Part shown: positions 1-10,548 of the stretch, one piece after another | How positions within the stretch are numbered: the first letter of the stretch is position 1 | Layout: every line of letters begins with the position of its first letter | NCBI GenBank assembly: GCA_011033025.1 | Contig: WFMF01000307.1 | Coordinates: 124,001 to 188,000 of the forward strand | Source: Beroe forskalii | Lineage: Eukaryota; Ctenophora; Nuda; Beroida; Beroidae | DNA: 64,000 nt | Reading direction: 5' to 3' | Notes under the pieces: model-generated | The model's input: the letters and a program-made list of their open reading frames with translations, nothing else | Told to the model about the DNA's origin: nothing | Databases searched by the model: none | Made by a program: the position numbers and the translations under genes

Positions 1-83
1 GAAGCATGCATCGAGTAAAAGGCTGTAGAAAAAGAACATTCAATCATTTAATTCCTTGAAAACTCTTTAAACAGATTCGTTAC

Positions 84-468
84 CTTTTTCGAAATGTTAT
101 CTCTCGCTTTTTTCAAATTCTCTCCGTTCCTTCCGATGACACGTCCAACTGACTGATAACATAAAACCAGTATTACTTGCCAAATATGATACAATTCCGC
201 GTAATGATTAGGAGAATGACGTCTGAATTGTTACAAATATCGGTCACAAACTCCCAACTCTGAGATAAAGTAGAATAACTGTAACACGCACTTCCTGGTG
301 GAAGAGCAGCCTGAACCAGGTGTCGTTGCATCGCTGTCTCTTGACACCGCCCTCTCCAGAGATACCGGACACAGACTCAATGCCGCGTTTAGCTTCTGAC
401 TCTGACATGCTCAAATTTGACAATGTTTCAGCATTACCTCGATTATCTCGTGGTAATACATAATGCAT
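84..468 (-). CDS. KH-domain RNA-binding protein, PCBP/hnRNP K type (5' coding exons, partial)
   Basis: Two minus-strand exons read in one frame. Exon a is 292-468 (or 292-408 from a second ATG, MSESEAKRG) and ends at a GTGCGT donor in phase 0. Exon b is 84-152, follows a TTATCAG acceptor and ends AAAAAG|GTAACG. Together they give an acidic/basic leader with a KRQR basic patch, then the start of a KH domain: RLLFHQE joined to SVGRVIGRNGENLKK. The GRNG tetrapeptide is the GxxG loop that contacts single-stranded RNA in type I KH domains. The leader-plus-KH layout resembles PCBP and hnRNP K, which bind C-rich RNA. The rest of the gene lies left of the window, so the number of KH domains is unknown. 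The choice between the two ATGs is open; the second gives the more typical N-terminus. A KH protein is fairly sure; the subfamily is an inference. Confidence 0.68.
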
Positions 469-1448
469 TTTATTAAAAATAAATTTGTATTATGAAAAGC
501 TCTAAAATTACTTTATCATTTAATTACAGTTCATCTATTATTATAAAGCTGTAAAATTCGAGGCATAATCATTATCCATTGATTTTTTGTAAGTGTCGAA
601 TAGCAATCAATATACTGATGAAAGTATAAAGGCAGTGAAATACCACATATGCATGGTAACTATAAAACATCACACCATTTAGAACAAATGTCAAACGAGT
701 AAAATTGAAATTTATACAGGACAGAAATCATGACTTCATAGATAGATACGATCACATTTCGGATCAATAATAACATCAAATATTTCAGAATTCACATAAA
801 TCAAATTCAAGAAATCTGAACATGAATATAATATTATGATGAAGGTGATTCGTCTCATATGAATCTATCATCTGAATAAGCTGATGGGATCTCAGTTGAA
901 GTGCAGACTTTAGAAATAAGTGAAGTAATAAATTTAAAATTATCAATCCCGAAATCATGTTTTATTATTTGACATGAACTGTTCATGATCCTTGGCTACC
1001 CATCAAATGTGATTGCAGTCCCTTTGTGTCACTTTTGTGGTTATCAGATCAGTACAAATATAATATTTTTGGTTCTGTAACTAGAAACGTTTTTTATTAA
1101 TACCATAATAAACGTAAGCTTGTATATTTAACGTAATCATCTTAAATAGCCGAATGCAAATATTCAACTTCTTCTAAACCTAAAATTTTTTATCCCACAG
1201 ATATAACATGATCTACCTATAATACATGATGATTATTCATGACCTAACAACTAATATAATAACCACTTAAGATTCTTTTTGACTTTATATTAAACACAAT
1301 AACTGAACAAATGGTACCATCACCAATGCACCATTTTGAGGCTGTGCTCTGGTAAAACCCCCACAACTCAGACCTTGATCTTGACACTCAGTATAACCCA
1401 CGTATTGCAATTCTATTTAATCCTAGATCAGTTGATCGTATCATATTG
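469..1448. other. Intergenic AT-rich DNA between the KH gene and pelota
   Basis: No exon is supported here. It would hold the 3' end of pelota and the 5' untranslated region and promoter of the KH gene, since both are transcribed from the minus strand. No obvious TATA box or repeat is seen. Confidence 0.5.
1416..1421 (-). terminator. Possible poly(A) signal of pelota (ATTAAA)
   Basis: On the minus strand ATTAAA lies 28 bp after the pelota TGA stop at 1449-1451. ATTAAA is the commonest variant of the animal polyadenylation hexamer. The hexamer is seen; its use is inferred from position only. Confidence 0.35.
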
Positions 1449-4400
1449 TCAGTCACTATCAGAGTCGGAGTCAACGACCAAGTCTTCCAGCTCTGGCATA
1501 GGGAATCTTAGCAATGCTGCAACTCCTGTTAGCAGCCCAAGCTGAAACATTGTGTTTAACCTCAATGAATGGTCAAGGATATTTCTATTCTGTTATATTG
1601 AACTGTACGGATATGTAACGTGCTTGGCTTGATTTTAACTAACTTTTGTTGCTTTAAATCTTAAATAATCGTTTAGAAATGGAACCATTTTAAAAGGGTC
1701 AAAAAACCAGAGATAAAATGGTACTAAGCAATAAGCATCTTAGAAAGAACTCGATAATCGTCGACAAAAATGGGACCATTACAAAAATTGCCATGAAACC
1801 TTAATAAAAATGATACCATTTCAAGAAAAGACCAAATTCCTTTAGACAGAAAAGGTACCATTAATAAGCCAAAAATCGTGAACAAAAGTTTAGCCCCCAT
1901 AAACCTCCAAAAATTAAATTCCCATTTGACATTCTTCGATATCCACAGAGGGTATGGGGGCTGCCCTCCAAATTAGTAGGGAAATAAAAGCATGATAACT
2001 ATTTCAAATAGTGAAATAAGAAGGACCCCAGTATGCTGATGCCTAATGAATATGATTATAACTGACCTTCTCTCCTGAGACATGGAGTGAACTGAAGATG
2101 TGTACAGTGCCCCCGTACCCCTTCACATCCTCCACTAACTGAACATACTTCTTTCTTTCTGCCAGGTTTGCCGACCGGAACAAAGTGTCTGAAGTAGGAC
2201 GACATCAGTGAACAGGTAAGTAATATGCATTATATCGTGACTTATCCAAATATGATGGCAATCATTATCACAGTAACTCATGATTCAAATAAGTTTTTCA
2301 AGGTAAACAATGTTATCTGTCCGGTTATCAATGGATGATACATAATATACAAAACTAACCAGTCACGAGCAGTGTATCAATTGCTTCCTGCTCATTAGCA
2401 GCAAGGCATTGCTGTGGTCCATAGAATGCTCTTGCAGGTTCATCCTTTAACATGGCATAAAAATCTGAAAGAGCTTTCACTTCCCAGCTGCTTTGGTATC
2501 TGCAAGTCTAGATGTAATATTGGAATCAGACAAGATCTCTGATACAGCATGTTTGTGCCCTGAAGAGGAATGACACAAAATGAAGATACTTTTATTTTCC
2601 TGCAGAGCCTTGAATTCTGGTCTTTCAGTGGATAAAACATATTCCATCAGTTTGTCCTTCACAAAGCCTGGACTAGCAACCAAAACGCACTTCACAATAG
2701 AAAAGTCAATGTGACGCACCATTGCTGCACCAACTGTGTCAAAGAATCTGAGCATTGCCTGCAAGATGAACAACTACAGTATTAAATTGATTTAAGTTGA
2801 ATGCAGTAGAAAGTTGAATACGTTAATCTGCTTCCCTTTTCTTTAGTTCTGGTATTTCCAGTAGAACTAATTTTTTTATTTACAGTACAAGAAAAAAGAA
2901 AATTATATTTCATAACCATGTACAGACAAAAATAAATGAATAACATCGATTTTGCATGTATAATTTATGTCATTTTTGTCAAATTTTTTGAGGTATGAGC
3001 TCTTCAAAGTTGTTTTGCCAATCATTGAGGTAATATTGATGGGTAAACCGATTTTGAAGTGAATTACATGTAATTTGACAATTTTTAGTCCTATTTCAAA
3101 CTGTGAATTTCACTTCTAGTCCTATTTCTCTGGCTGCAATTAATGTTTTACCATAGGATACTAGATTAATTAATGTCCCAGAAACTATGAGCCAAAAGGT
3201 CCTTTTGGGCTAAAAATTTTGGCAAAATGGGCTCAAAAAGTTTGGTTAGATCCTCTGGTTTATATTTCAATTTTTGCAACCCATGTTCGCTCCAAGGCCT
3301 CACAATTCACATCTAGGCAATGACGGACCTATGAAATCAAAACTAGAGTCAAAATGTTAGTATATGTCCTGGCTAATTCATATCCCACAATATGTTTCCA
3401 AATTATCATGCCTGAACCCCTCCACCCCACTCTTTATGATCAGTTACCTAGATTTACCCGATTTACCTTGTCATGGTTTGTACAGCTTCCCTTCCTTTTC
3501 CTAGGAATAGGTAACTCTATTTTAGCACGTGTTATTGTCATTGATTGTCTCACAAGGCAAACGTGAGCCAAACCTTCTTGTAACACTACAGCAGCTAAAT
3601 CTGCTGTCTTGCCTGAATCATTGATTTCATTTGATTTGTAAATATCAATTTATCAGATTAAATGGAGAATCAAAATTGGAATATCGAAATTGGAATATCG
3701 AAATTGGAATATTAAAATTGGAATAATGTATCAATCAGAATATTAATTGGAATATGGAAGCAAATAGGTAAGTGGTGCATTGAATATTCTATCTATAATA
3801 ACATGGACAAAAATGTATTCAAATTAAAAGCTTAAGGGGCAGTAAAAAGTCAATTGTTGGTCATTTGTTGTGCCATATATACAAGTTATGTAGTAGAATG
3901 CCAGCTTATAGTAGATTTATCTGCAGAAATAATTTTCAACCATGAAATGAAGTTTTTCAATTTTCAAGTACACATGCACACGTACCTTATAATTGGTTAG
4001 AAAATTTTAATTCAACCTAATCCTTAAAAACATTTCATTGCATAGATCTTTTGACTTTCTTGTTATAGGTACATTGTAATCTGCTTCATTTAAAACTATT
4101 CTATATAATATTATACTAGAAAGCAAAGTCTGAACTTGAATTTGAATTTGAATTTGAATATCATAAAAACCTATCCAATTCTACTAGATTATACATCAAA
4201 ATTTCTAATACATAGCTCAGTTGGCACCACTTTGCAGCACCTTGATCTCAAATTTCGACCAATTAAGAGTAATGAAACAATTTTACTGCGCATCAAAACA
4301 TGTTGATTTGACATTTCATTACTTGAAGATGTAGGGTAACATAGGTGATTTCAGAATTCTCAATGTGAGGGGGTTGTCGTCCTTGCCAGGATGGAAATCA

Positions 4401-6256
4401 TTCTTTTCCATTAGGTATAGAATAGGTAAAGTTGCTTCAAAGGCAATGAAATAATCAATACCTTTCAAAATTGAATTCATATTATAAGACACAGCAAATG
4501 GTTGCAAAAAGTAGACACTGAAGTAAGCACCTAAGGAATTTTGGATGAGTTAGTTTAAATGTCATGCTACCATAGTGACAGACTGACAGAAGATAAAGTT
4601 TTTCAATTTTGAGTGTATTTTAGCCTTTGCACTTGATGTTTCTAGCTTTCCAGAGAAAACTCTGTTTCTATCCCATTTCCTATCACCCAACAAAAAATCC
4701 AGGGTTTTTGCTCCATTTATGGCAGTTATTAGGACCCATCTGTCATGCCAGTAGCACACAGTGTCCACTGCCCACTGTCCAGTATTTTAAGATTTTACAA
4801 CTAGTCATGTTCTGAATTATCAGAAAATTGAAAAATAGTCAGAATTTACCTGAATCACATGCTTCTTCAACTCTTTCTAGTGCTATGGCATCCCAATTTT
4901 CCTTAGTGAGAGTAAACTTTCTTTGTAGTTCAAGAGACAAAGTATGATAAGCACCCATTTTTACAAATTGATTTTCTTCGACATTTCTCCCCTGGAAAAA
5001 TAATAAGAGTGGAAGGACAGATGCAAGTGTTGAACAATGCAATAATGAATGCTGAATATCAGTAGAATAATTGGTAAAAGGGTCATAAGAGTTTTGAATT
5101 TTGTACAACGGATCCATTGAATCCATCATGTCCAATGAACATGTTCATCAGTAAAATTGCCCAATGGATCCAATGAACACATTACTATTTTGTTGTTAAA
5201 TGGACATGTTCAATGTATCCAAAGGATGTTCAATAGATCCATCTGAGTGGATCCAATGGACACATCACACAATCACCAAACATGGTTTAGTGGATGGACA
5301 TCAGTCTGGTACTTTTGTTTAAAGGATCCATTTTGTCCATTGGATCCAATGGGTCCATTGTGTCCACTGATAAGCATTGGACAGGTCTATTGTATCTATA
5401 GGATTCATTGCACTTTGTGTCCATTCCATCTATTGCATCCAATAGATCCATGGATCTATAGTGCAAGGATCCAATGGATCCCCTGTGTCAAATGGACAAA
5501 ATGGATCTAATGGACATGTCCAATGGTGTTCAATGGACACAATGGATCCAATGGACATGTCCAATGGCGTTCAAGGGACACAATGGATCCATAGAATCCA
5601 ATGGACACTATGGATCCATTGAACAAAAATACCAACTGATGTCCATTGACCAAACCATGTTTTGTGATTGGATCCAATCAGATAAATCCATTAAACGTTA
5701 AAAATGGATTCAATGAATCCATTGGACAATTTTACTGATGGAAACTATGTCCATTGGATGTCTATTGCATGTCCATTGGACATGATGGATCCAATGGATC
5801 CATTGGACAAAATTCACTGCTCTTGTAACCCTTTACTGAATAATTTGTGTGCAATTGATTTGTTTATAACTGATAAATTGATAAGTACCTTCAATGCTAA
5901 AGACATTGCTTCAACATCATAAGAAATATTTTCAACTTCAATGGTCAAATTTGTTTTCACTCTCTGGGCATTAGTGGAACCTGAAATAATTTTAATTCAC
6001 TTATACATAAATTAAATGACCACGAAGTACTTGAATCATATATTTTGTTTCATTTGAATACAATGAAATTAGATCCTATTTCCTATACCTTACCTGTTGA
6101 ACTTTCTGTGACCACCTTTCTTAATGTTGTGCAGCGAACCACATCTCCAGCAGTAATCAAATTATATACATGCCAAAGGTCTTCTCCTTCTTCAGGAATG
6201 AATGTCATTCTTCCATTCCCATGTTTGAAATCAATGTGTCTACTTAATAACTTCAT
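1449..6256 (-). CDS. PELO: Pelota / Dom34, mRNA surveillance and ribosome-rescue factor (7 exons, one apparent frameshift)
   Basis: Pelota is an eRF1-like protein that pairs with the GTPase Hbs1 to split stalled ribosomes in no-go and non-stop decay. Minus-strand coding exons: 6094-6256, 5889-5980, 4850-4991, 3467-3612, 2360-2758, 2067-2188 and 1449-1541. Each has an AG acceptor and GT donor, and phases agree throughout. Exon 1 gives [10 protein letters not shown] then [19 protein letters not shown] (N-terminal Sm-like domain). Exon 3 has [12 protein letters not shown], exon 4 [18 protein letters not shown] and IPRKRKGSC, and exon 5 [17 protein letters not shown] and [12 protein letters not shown] (central domain). 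Exons 6-7 have [17 protein letters not shown] and [17 protein letters not shown], ending in an acidic DSDSDSD tail (C-terminal domain). As expected for pelota there is no GGQ motif. The total is 385 codons if one base is restored near 2483-2487. There the frame breaks after [10 protein letters not shown], at a run of G that looks one short. All introns are kept, so this is not a processed copy; a base-calling error is the likeliest cause. Intron 2 holds a fold-back repeat. Confidence 0.96.
3661..3755. repeat. Short tandem repeat, ~14-15 bp AT-rich unit
   Basis: About five imperfect copies of a unit like aaattggaatatcg lie in pelota intron 3. The decay is gradual toward the right end. It looks like neutral intronic sequence. 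Confidence 0.6.
4135..4160. repeat. Microsatellite (TTGAAT)n
   Basis: Four to five copies of ttgaat in pelota intron 3. Confidence 0.7.
5071..5838. repeat. Fold-back element of GGATCCAATGGACA-type repeats in pelota intron 2
   Basis: The core is a degenerate array of short words such as atggatccaatggacac and their reverse complements. The two ends are inverted copies. The left side (about 5071-5190) matches the reverse complement of the right side (about 5705-5838), including the AT-rich outer part around gaattttgt and the inner part around atccatcatgtccaatg. The whole therefore folds into a long hairpin. It lies between pelota exons 3 and 2 (4991 and 5889). No coding capacity and no clear target duplication are seen. 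A non-autonomous fold-back/MITE element is the best description. Confidence 0.65.
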
Positions 6257-6943
6257 CTGCTATGTAACACATGAAAATCTCAAACAGATTTGGATTAAAA
6301 TATCACCAACATACGAAAAGGGGTCCATCTGAAAATTCATTTCGAAACAAAAATTGATAAATCCTAGCCATAATATTTGATATTAAAGGTGATCTTGAAG
6401 TAAATAATATATTAATGGGGCAGGCAAGTAGGGGGAGACCATGTATCCATTTTGGATACACAGGCTAAAAAACTCAATAACAAGATCCGTCTATTGCCAG
6501 AGCCTGTAGCCTCCAATACATGGCTTATCTCCAATCATAGCCCTAGTGCTGTATAAACTAAGATCATGGAGCCCACACCTTGAGATAAACCATTATTTGA
6601 AAGATCCTGATTAAGCAACATATCAAAATTGCATCTTGGGGGCTCCCACAGTTGCCAGCACCATAACTTCTTCAGTGTTTACTATATTGATGCTGGTTCA
6701 AAAATAACACATTGGTCAATCAAATGGAATTGTTGGAGCAATTGGCCCCATTCAAACAACTGATGTGCTATGTTTAGGCCCCAAATTTATCCTAACCAGG
6801 ATCGTTGAACCAGCAATACTGCAATAGCATAAAATAGCAAGCTCCAAATGAACAAGTTGTAATTGTGTTGTAATTTAATAAGGCATCAACATCGGTTGAT
6901 ATCCCAGGAATAAAGAACAATAAAATTAAAAAAATAAAAAAAT
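6257..6943. other. AT-rich DNA upstream of pelota; nothing recognised
   Basis: This should contain the pelota 5' untranslated region and promoter. On the minus strand the start codon directly follows CATAGCAG, so a 5'-UTR intron ending at the ATG is possible. No other feature is supported. Confidence 0.4.
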
Positions 6944-7332
6944 GTTGAAGAAAGATTTCTTTTTAATTCAAATATGTTTTAACCCTGATTTTCAGGAGAA
7001 GCGTCTCTCAAGATGAAGTATTCCCAGTATTGGATCAGGATGCATGCCACTCTCATTAATTTCATTAATGTGCAATGTAAAAGGACACAAATAACCCGGA
7101 TCCATCCTCCGGTCCTCCACTTCTCTTCACTAAGTGTTTTGCTTAATTTCTTGATGCTTGGAGTACAAACGAAGACCAACGAGCAAGTTTCAGTTTCATT
7201 CAGGCAGGTGGTCACTGCACTTGACGGTGCTATACCCTGGTACCAGGGGGTGACTGCTGGGGGCCTACCTCATAAAAAGCTCTCGCAATTTAAACACCCC
7301 GAAAGCTGAGGTAGGTATTGGACTGAAGATGC
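6944..7332 (+). repeat. 502-bp family repeat, copy A (plus orientation)
   Basis: It matches the tandem unit at 12250-12751. It begins at the gttgaagaaagatttc segment, runs through taaccctgattttcaggag and the ataccctggtaccagg junction at 7239, and continues into the start of a next unit as far as gactgaagatgc. It then meets an oppositely oriented copy head-on at 7332/7333. Short open frames inside it recur in the other copies but show no protein family I know. Confidence 0.75.
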
Positions 7333-7497
7333 TTGGACAGCAACATGATTCCTTTAGGTAATGCAATGTAGAGAGCACTAGGATCTTAATGAGTTACACC
7401 AAGATGAGTGGTGTGCAGGCATCTTCAGTCCAATACCTACCTCAGCTTCCGGGGTGTTTAAATTGCAAGAGCTTCTTATGAGGTAGGCCTCCCAGCA
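7333..7497 (-). repeat. 502-bp family repeat, copy B (minus), part split off by an insertion
   Basis: This is the reverse complement of the start of the 502-bp unit. It stops abruptly at cagca (7493-7497). The rest of the same copy resumes at 10549 with the same five bases. Removing 7498-10548 plus one cagca restores the continuous sequence seen in the uninterrupted copies at 7239-7260 and 12250-12275, so these copies act as a natural empty site. Confidence 0.8.
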
Positions 7498-8269
7498 CAC
7501 AGTGGGCCACAAGGCTATATTAGGACAAAATTTTAGTTTTTCTAAAAGAAATGAGAATAGCATGACTAGAAATGGAAAACTTCTGCCTATATAATGCAAA
7601 AAACCAAAATTGAAAATACCCATTGGTTGAAAAATGGCGCGTCATTGAAAATGTGAAAAATTTTGAAAGTCAAATTTTGGACTTTTGGCAGTCAAAATCA
7701 GTCTTTTTGGACCCTTATGTTCAAAAATGTGCCTGAGAGTAGCAGATAAACGCACTGTGTACCAGAAAGTACTTTTCGAACAGAAAAGCATGAAAAAATC
7801 TGTTATCTTTTATCATTTTGCTGGAATTTTTGACACATGCTTGATTTTTGGACCCATTTTTGCAAATAATTGAGTGTTTGAGGCCAAAAAAAGTTGTTGG
7901 TGCCACATAGTGCCCGCTAATCCATTACCATCTGAAAGCTCAGAAAATTCTCTACAAGATGCTTAAGAGATCTGCATGGGCTCGCCTGGGCCTTTTTCAC
8001 AAAAATATTCCAAAGTAGAAAAAATGCACACTTTTTAGCTAAATTTCCGGCAGTATTAACGAAGACCGACCAGGATAAGTGGAACCTTGTCGGAACTTAG
8101 TCGGAACCTAATCAGAACTTAGTCGGAACCTTGTCGGAACTTAGTCGGAACCTAGTCGGACCTTACTCCGAACTTAGTCGGAACCCAAATTAGCTGTAAT
8201 TAGGGCAACTAATCAGATGGCAGGTCTGATTGCATCTCAAAACGTAACCTAATACCACACTGAATTTGA

Positions 8270-8278
8270 TATAAATAG
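8270..8278 (+). promoter_or_regulatory. TATA box of the Merlin transposase
   Basis: TATAAATAG lies 34 bp upstream of the first in-frame methionine cluster (ATG at 8312) and just inside the left inverted repeat. It is a close match to the eukaryotic TATA consensus. Position and match are seen; function is inferred. Confidence 0.5.
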
Positions 8279-8311
8279 AGGGATCGAGGATGTTAAACTA
8301 TCAGTTTCAAT

Positions 8312-8551
8312 ATGCCTTTCCAGTCAGCACAGATCAGCCTGCACGAGGAGATCACTGGTATCACAGCAACAGAAGACTCCTCCAGGACCTTCCTCTTCAA
8401 TCACCAAGTCCTGAAACAGACAGTCTCCTGCAGCTCCTGCAACGGCCAGATGACCCTCCAGCCCTGTGCAGCTTCCAAATCAGCAGATCTCAACATCTGG
8501 AAGTGTCAACCCTGCCAGAAGTACACCAACATCAGAAAGATAGCATCCTAG
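8312..8551 (+). CDS. Merlin transposase, N-terminal zinc-ribbon part
   Basis: A 79-residue frame with CSSCNGQM near its middle and CQPCQKYTNIRKIAS at the end. This C-x2-C ... C-x2-C arrangement matches the zinc ribbon found before the catalytic domain in IS1595/Merlin transposases, where it helps bind the element ends. It ends at a stop at 8549-8551. The continuation of the protein (beginning WEKLSFKTFITLLFY) is in the next frame, so the transposase is split here. Confidence 0.75.
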   Translation: MPFQSAQISLHEEITGITATEDSSRTFLFNHQVLKQTVSCSSCNGQMTLQPCAASKSADLNIWKCQPCQKYTNIRKIAS

Positions 8552-9211
8552 TTGGGAGAAGCTGTCGTTCAAAACCTTCATCACACTACTCTTCTACCTC
8601 AGCATCAAGTCCTTGACAAATGGAAGTCTCTGCCCTGGTCAGACTCAGAGTCAGAAAGCTGTTGGGGAATGGAGGTCAATGATTTCCACCGCTGCTACAG
8701 AATGGCTCATGAGGAACAGCAGACCTCTCGGGGACCTGGCAAGATGGAGGTGGATGAGGCCAAGTTCGGGAAGAAGAAGTGGGACAGAGGGGCTTACAGA
8801 GAGGGAATGTGGGTGCTTGGCGGAGTCGACAGAGAGACTGGCGACTGCTTCCTGGTGCCCTGTCCTGGGAACTCCCGCTCTGGTTCTGTCCTCCTCCCCA
8901 TCATTCAGCGCTGGGTCCTTCCTGGGAGCATCATCTACACTGACGAGTGGGCTGGATACAACAGACTCACGGCACAGGGCTACACCCACGACAGTGTCAA
9001 CCATTCCATCCAGTTTGTGGATCCTAACACCGGTGTCCACACCAACACCCAGGAGGGGCTCTGGCATCACGTGAAGAGGCAGATGGTGGGACAGAGTGAC
9101 CTTGAAGCTGTTCTCATCGACTTTATGTTCCGCAGAAGGGTGAACGCTACATCGGGAGAGGAACAGATTCCAAATACCTTCAACGGATATCTTCAAGCTC
9201 TTAGAGTATGA
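8552..9211 (+). CDS. Merlin transposase, DDE catalytic part (ISXO2/IS1595-like)
   Basis: A 219-residue frame. The first ~60 residues are out of frame relative to the family; the true frame in that stretch is +1 and contains FKTFITLLFYLSIKSL. From GPGKMEVDEAKFG on, it follows the family closely. The catalytic triad is visible as D68 in MEVDEAKFGKK, D131 in IIYTDEWAGYNRL and E168 in HTNTQEGLWHHVK. Family signatures WVLGGVDRETGDCFLVP and LLPIIQRWVLPGS are also present. The reaction is cut-and-paste transposition. Two frame changes (about 8548-8552 and 8720-8735) make this copy non-functional as read, though all three acidic residues survive. Confidence 0.88.
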   Translation: MGEAVVQNLHHTTLLPQHQVLDKWKSLPWSDSESESCWGMEVNDFHRCYRMAHEEQQTSRGPGKMEVDEAKFGKKKWDRGAYREGMWVLGGVDRETGDCFLVPCPGNSRSGSVLLPIIQRWVLPGSIIYTDEWAGYNRLTAQGYTHDSVNHSIQFVDPNTGVHTNTQEGLWHHVKRQMVGQSDLEAVLIDFMFRRRVNATSGEEQIPNTFNGYLQALRV

Positions 9212-9212
9212 A

Positions 9213-9380
9213 ATGTGTTTTTTTGAAGTTCCGCTGTGTACATATTTATGTTTGATGTTTCTTACAATAATCGATGTTATTATACACGTTTTATGTTTTA
9301 GAAGTTCTGCTGTGTACATATTATTATCAATGTTTAATGTTTCTTACAATAATCGATGTTATTTATATTCTAAACTTATT
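9213..9380 (+). repeat. Imperfect ~92-bp direct duplication inside Merlin
   Basis: Two copies of a segment with gaagttccgctgtgtacat / gaagttctgctgtgtacat, followed by tgtttcttacaataatcgat, lie directly after the transposase stop. The second copy carries small indels. It is an internal tandem duplication of the Merlin 3' region. Confidence 0.65.
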
Positions 9381-9528
9381 GAATATCCTAAAACTAGCCT
9401 TTTATTCTATGCCACAAGATCTTGGATGGGGAGCGGGATTGGTGGATCAAGTGGTATTAGGGAGAAGAGGGTCACGTATCACACCGCAGTTACGCGATCC
9501 TACTTAGAAAGGTGCCAGAGCTCGTTTT

Positions 9529-9672
9529 ATGGACTGGGAATCTTTTGGCACCCTGTTCCAGGCAGAGAAGAGAGTGAAGCTTCTGAACAAGCTGTGCAAG
9601 GAGAAGTTGGAAGAGTCTCCCATCAAGAGGAGCTACCAGTCTCTGAAGGAGGATGGGAAACTGCTGCCTTAG
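9529..9672 (+). CDS. Small ORF in the Merlin 3' region, function unknown
   Basis: A 47-residue charged frame starting MDWESFGTLFQAEKRVKLL and ending with KEDGKLLP before TAG. The same frame extends upstream to 9274 with a single TAG at 9505-9507. Base composition and lack of stops look coding, unlike the AT-rich flanks. It is not part of the usual Merlin transposase. It could be the 3' end of an accessory protein or a captured exon. I do not recognise the family. Confidence 0.4.
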   Translation: MDWESFGTLFQAEKRVKLLNKLCKEKLEESPIKRSYQSLKEDGKLLP

Positions 9673-10548
9673 GTCATGCATTTCATCAGATTTATATAAC
9701 TGTACAACTGTGTATCAGATTGTGTATAATCAGTTATTACTGTATTGATTTAGTATTGATTTAATTGATTTTATTGATGTTTTTGAATCTTTTGTTTCAA
9801 TTTCCGCCTTCAATTTCTGTTATCAATTTCCGATTAGGTTCCGAGTAAGGTCCGATTAGGTTCCGACAAGGTTCCGATTAAGGTCCGACTAGGTTCCGAC
9901 TAAGTTCCGACTAAGTTCCGACTAAGTTCCGATTAAGTTCCGACAAGGTTCCACTTATCCCGGTCGGTCTTCGTTAATACTGCCAAATTTCCAACAGTAC
10001 CATAAATACAAAAATCTGATTTTTTTCAATGAAATGATAGCAACTAAACTTATTTCGGCCCAAATCTTGAGCACTATCATTATTATGGGGTAGATACACT
10101 TTTAGATTGTTTCTGATGAAATTAGGGTTTAAAAATCAAAATTTTAAGGCATTTTTGGTGATTTTTCAGGAATTAGTTAACTTTTGGGCACTAGCGCTTG
10201 TTTTTTTGTACTAAAATTAGCATAACTTCGGTTCTGATCAATATTTTTGCATAATTTAAAAACCATTGTCTTTTATAAATTGTCAGCTTTCGTTTGAAAG
10301 TGATTTGAGGTCACTAAACAGTTGGATTGGCTCAATATTTCAAATCTTTTAATCTTGTGCCTGATTTTTGAGGCCTCCAAAATTTTGAAAAAATGGCCAA
10401 TAAAAAATTTCTGGAGATTTTTAGCGCCTAAAAAGTGTTGGAAATAATGTAATTTTAGAGTGGTTTCAGGCTAGAAACAATTTATCAAGGTGAGAGAATG
10501 ATGTAAAAGGGTCTAATATAGCCTGACCCCTCATTCTGGCCCACTGTG

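Larger units (their letters stand above)
8049..9984 (+). mobile_element. Merlin DNA transposon (IS1016/IS1595-like), full length
   Basis: It is a 1,936-bp element with long terminal inverted repeats. The left (8049-~8186) and right (~9828-9984) ends share ggcagtattaacgaagaccg, followed by an array of ggaaccttgtcggaacttag-type words. A perfect 8-bp target duplication, aaatttcc, lies at 8041-8048 and 9985-9992. Eight to nine bp is the Merlin size. The inside holds a TATA box, a zinc-ribbon ORF, a DDE catalytic ORF and a smaller third reading frame. The TIR array of ~20-bp words looks like multiple transposase-binding sites. The near-identical ends and intact duplication suggest a fairly recent insertion, although the transposase frame is already broken. 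Confidence 0.93.
7498..10548. mobile_element. Non-autonomous Transib/RAG-like DNA transposon with CACAGTG ends, carrying a nested Merlin
   Basis: Both ends start CACAGTGGGCC in inverted orientation, followed a little further in by a second matching block (aggctatattag). A 5-bp duplication, cagca, flanks it at 7493-7497 and 10549-10553, and copies of the host repeat give the empty site. Five-bp duplications with CAC-type heptamer ends are the hallmark of the Transib superfamily, the family that includes the RAG1 core. Here the heptamer equals the consensus recombination-signal heptamer. Without the nested Merlin (8049-9984 plus its 8-bp duplication) the element is about 1.1 kb, AT-rich and has no recognisable transposase. 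I see no nonamer at a 12- or 23-bp spacing, so a true recombination signal is not claimed. Confidence 0.7.

Noticed and set aside
4562-4768. Minus-strand frame in a pelota intron considered as pelota exon 4
   Set aside because: The real exon 4 is 3467-3612, which fits phase and family. This frame has no match.
7498-7560. A full recombination signal (heptamer, 12/23 spacer, nonamer) at the CACAGTG ends
   Set aside because: The nearest A-rich block starts 20 bp after the left heptamer and there is none at the right end, so only the heptamer is claimed.
8613-9319. 153-residue plus frame and 222-residue minus frame over the Merlin transposase
   Set aside because: These are shadow frames of the real transposase. 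Only the stretch near 8555-8725 in the first is the true frame of the N-terminal part.
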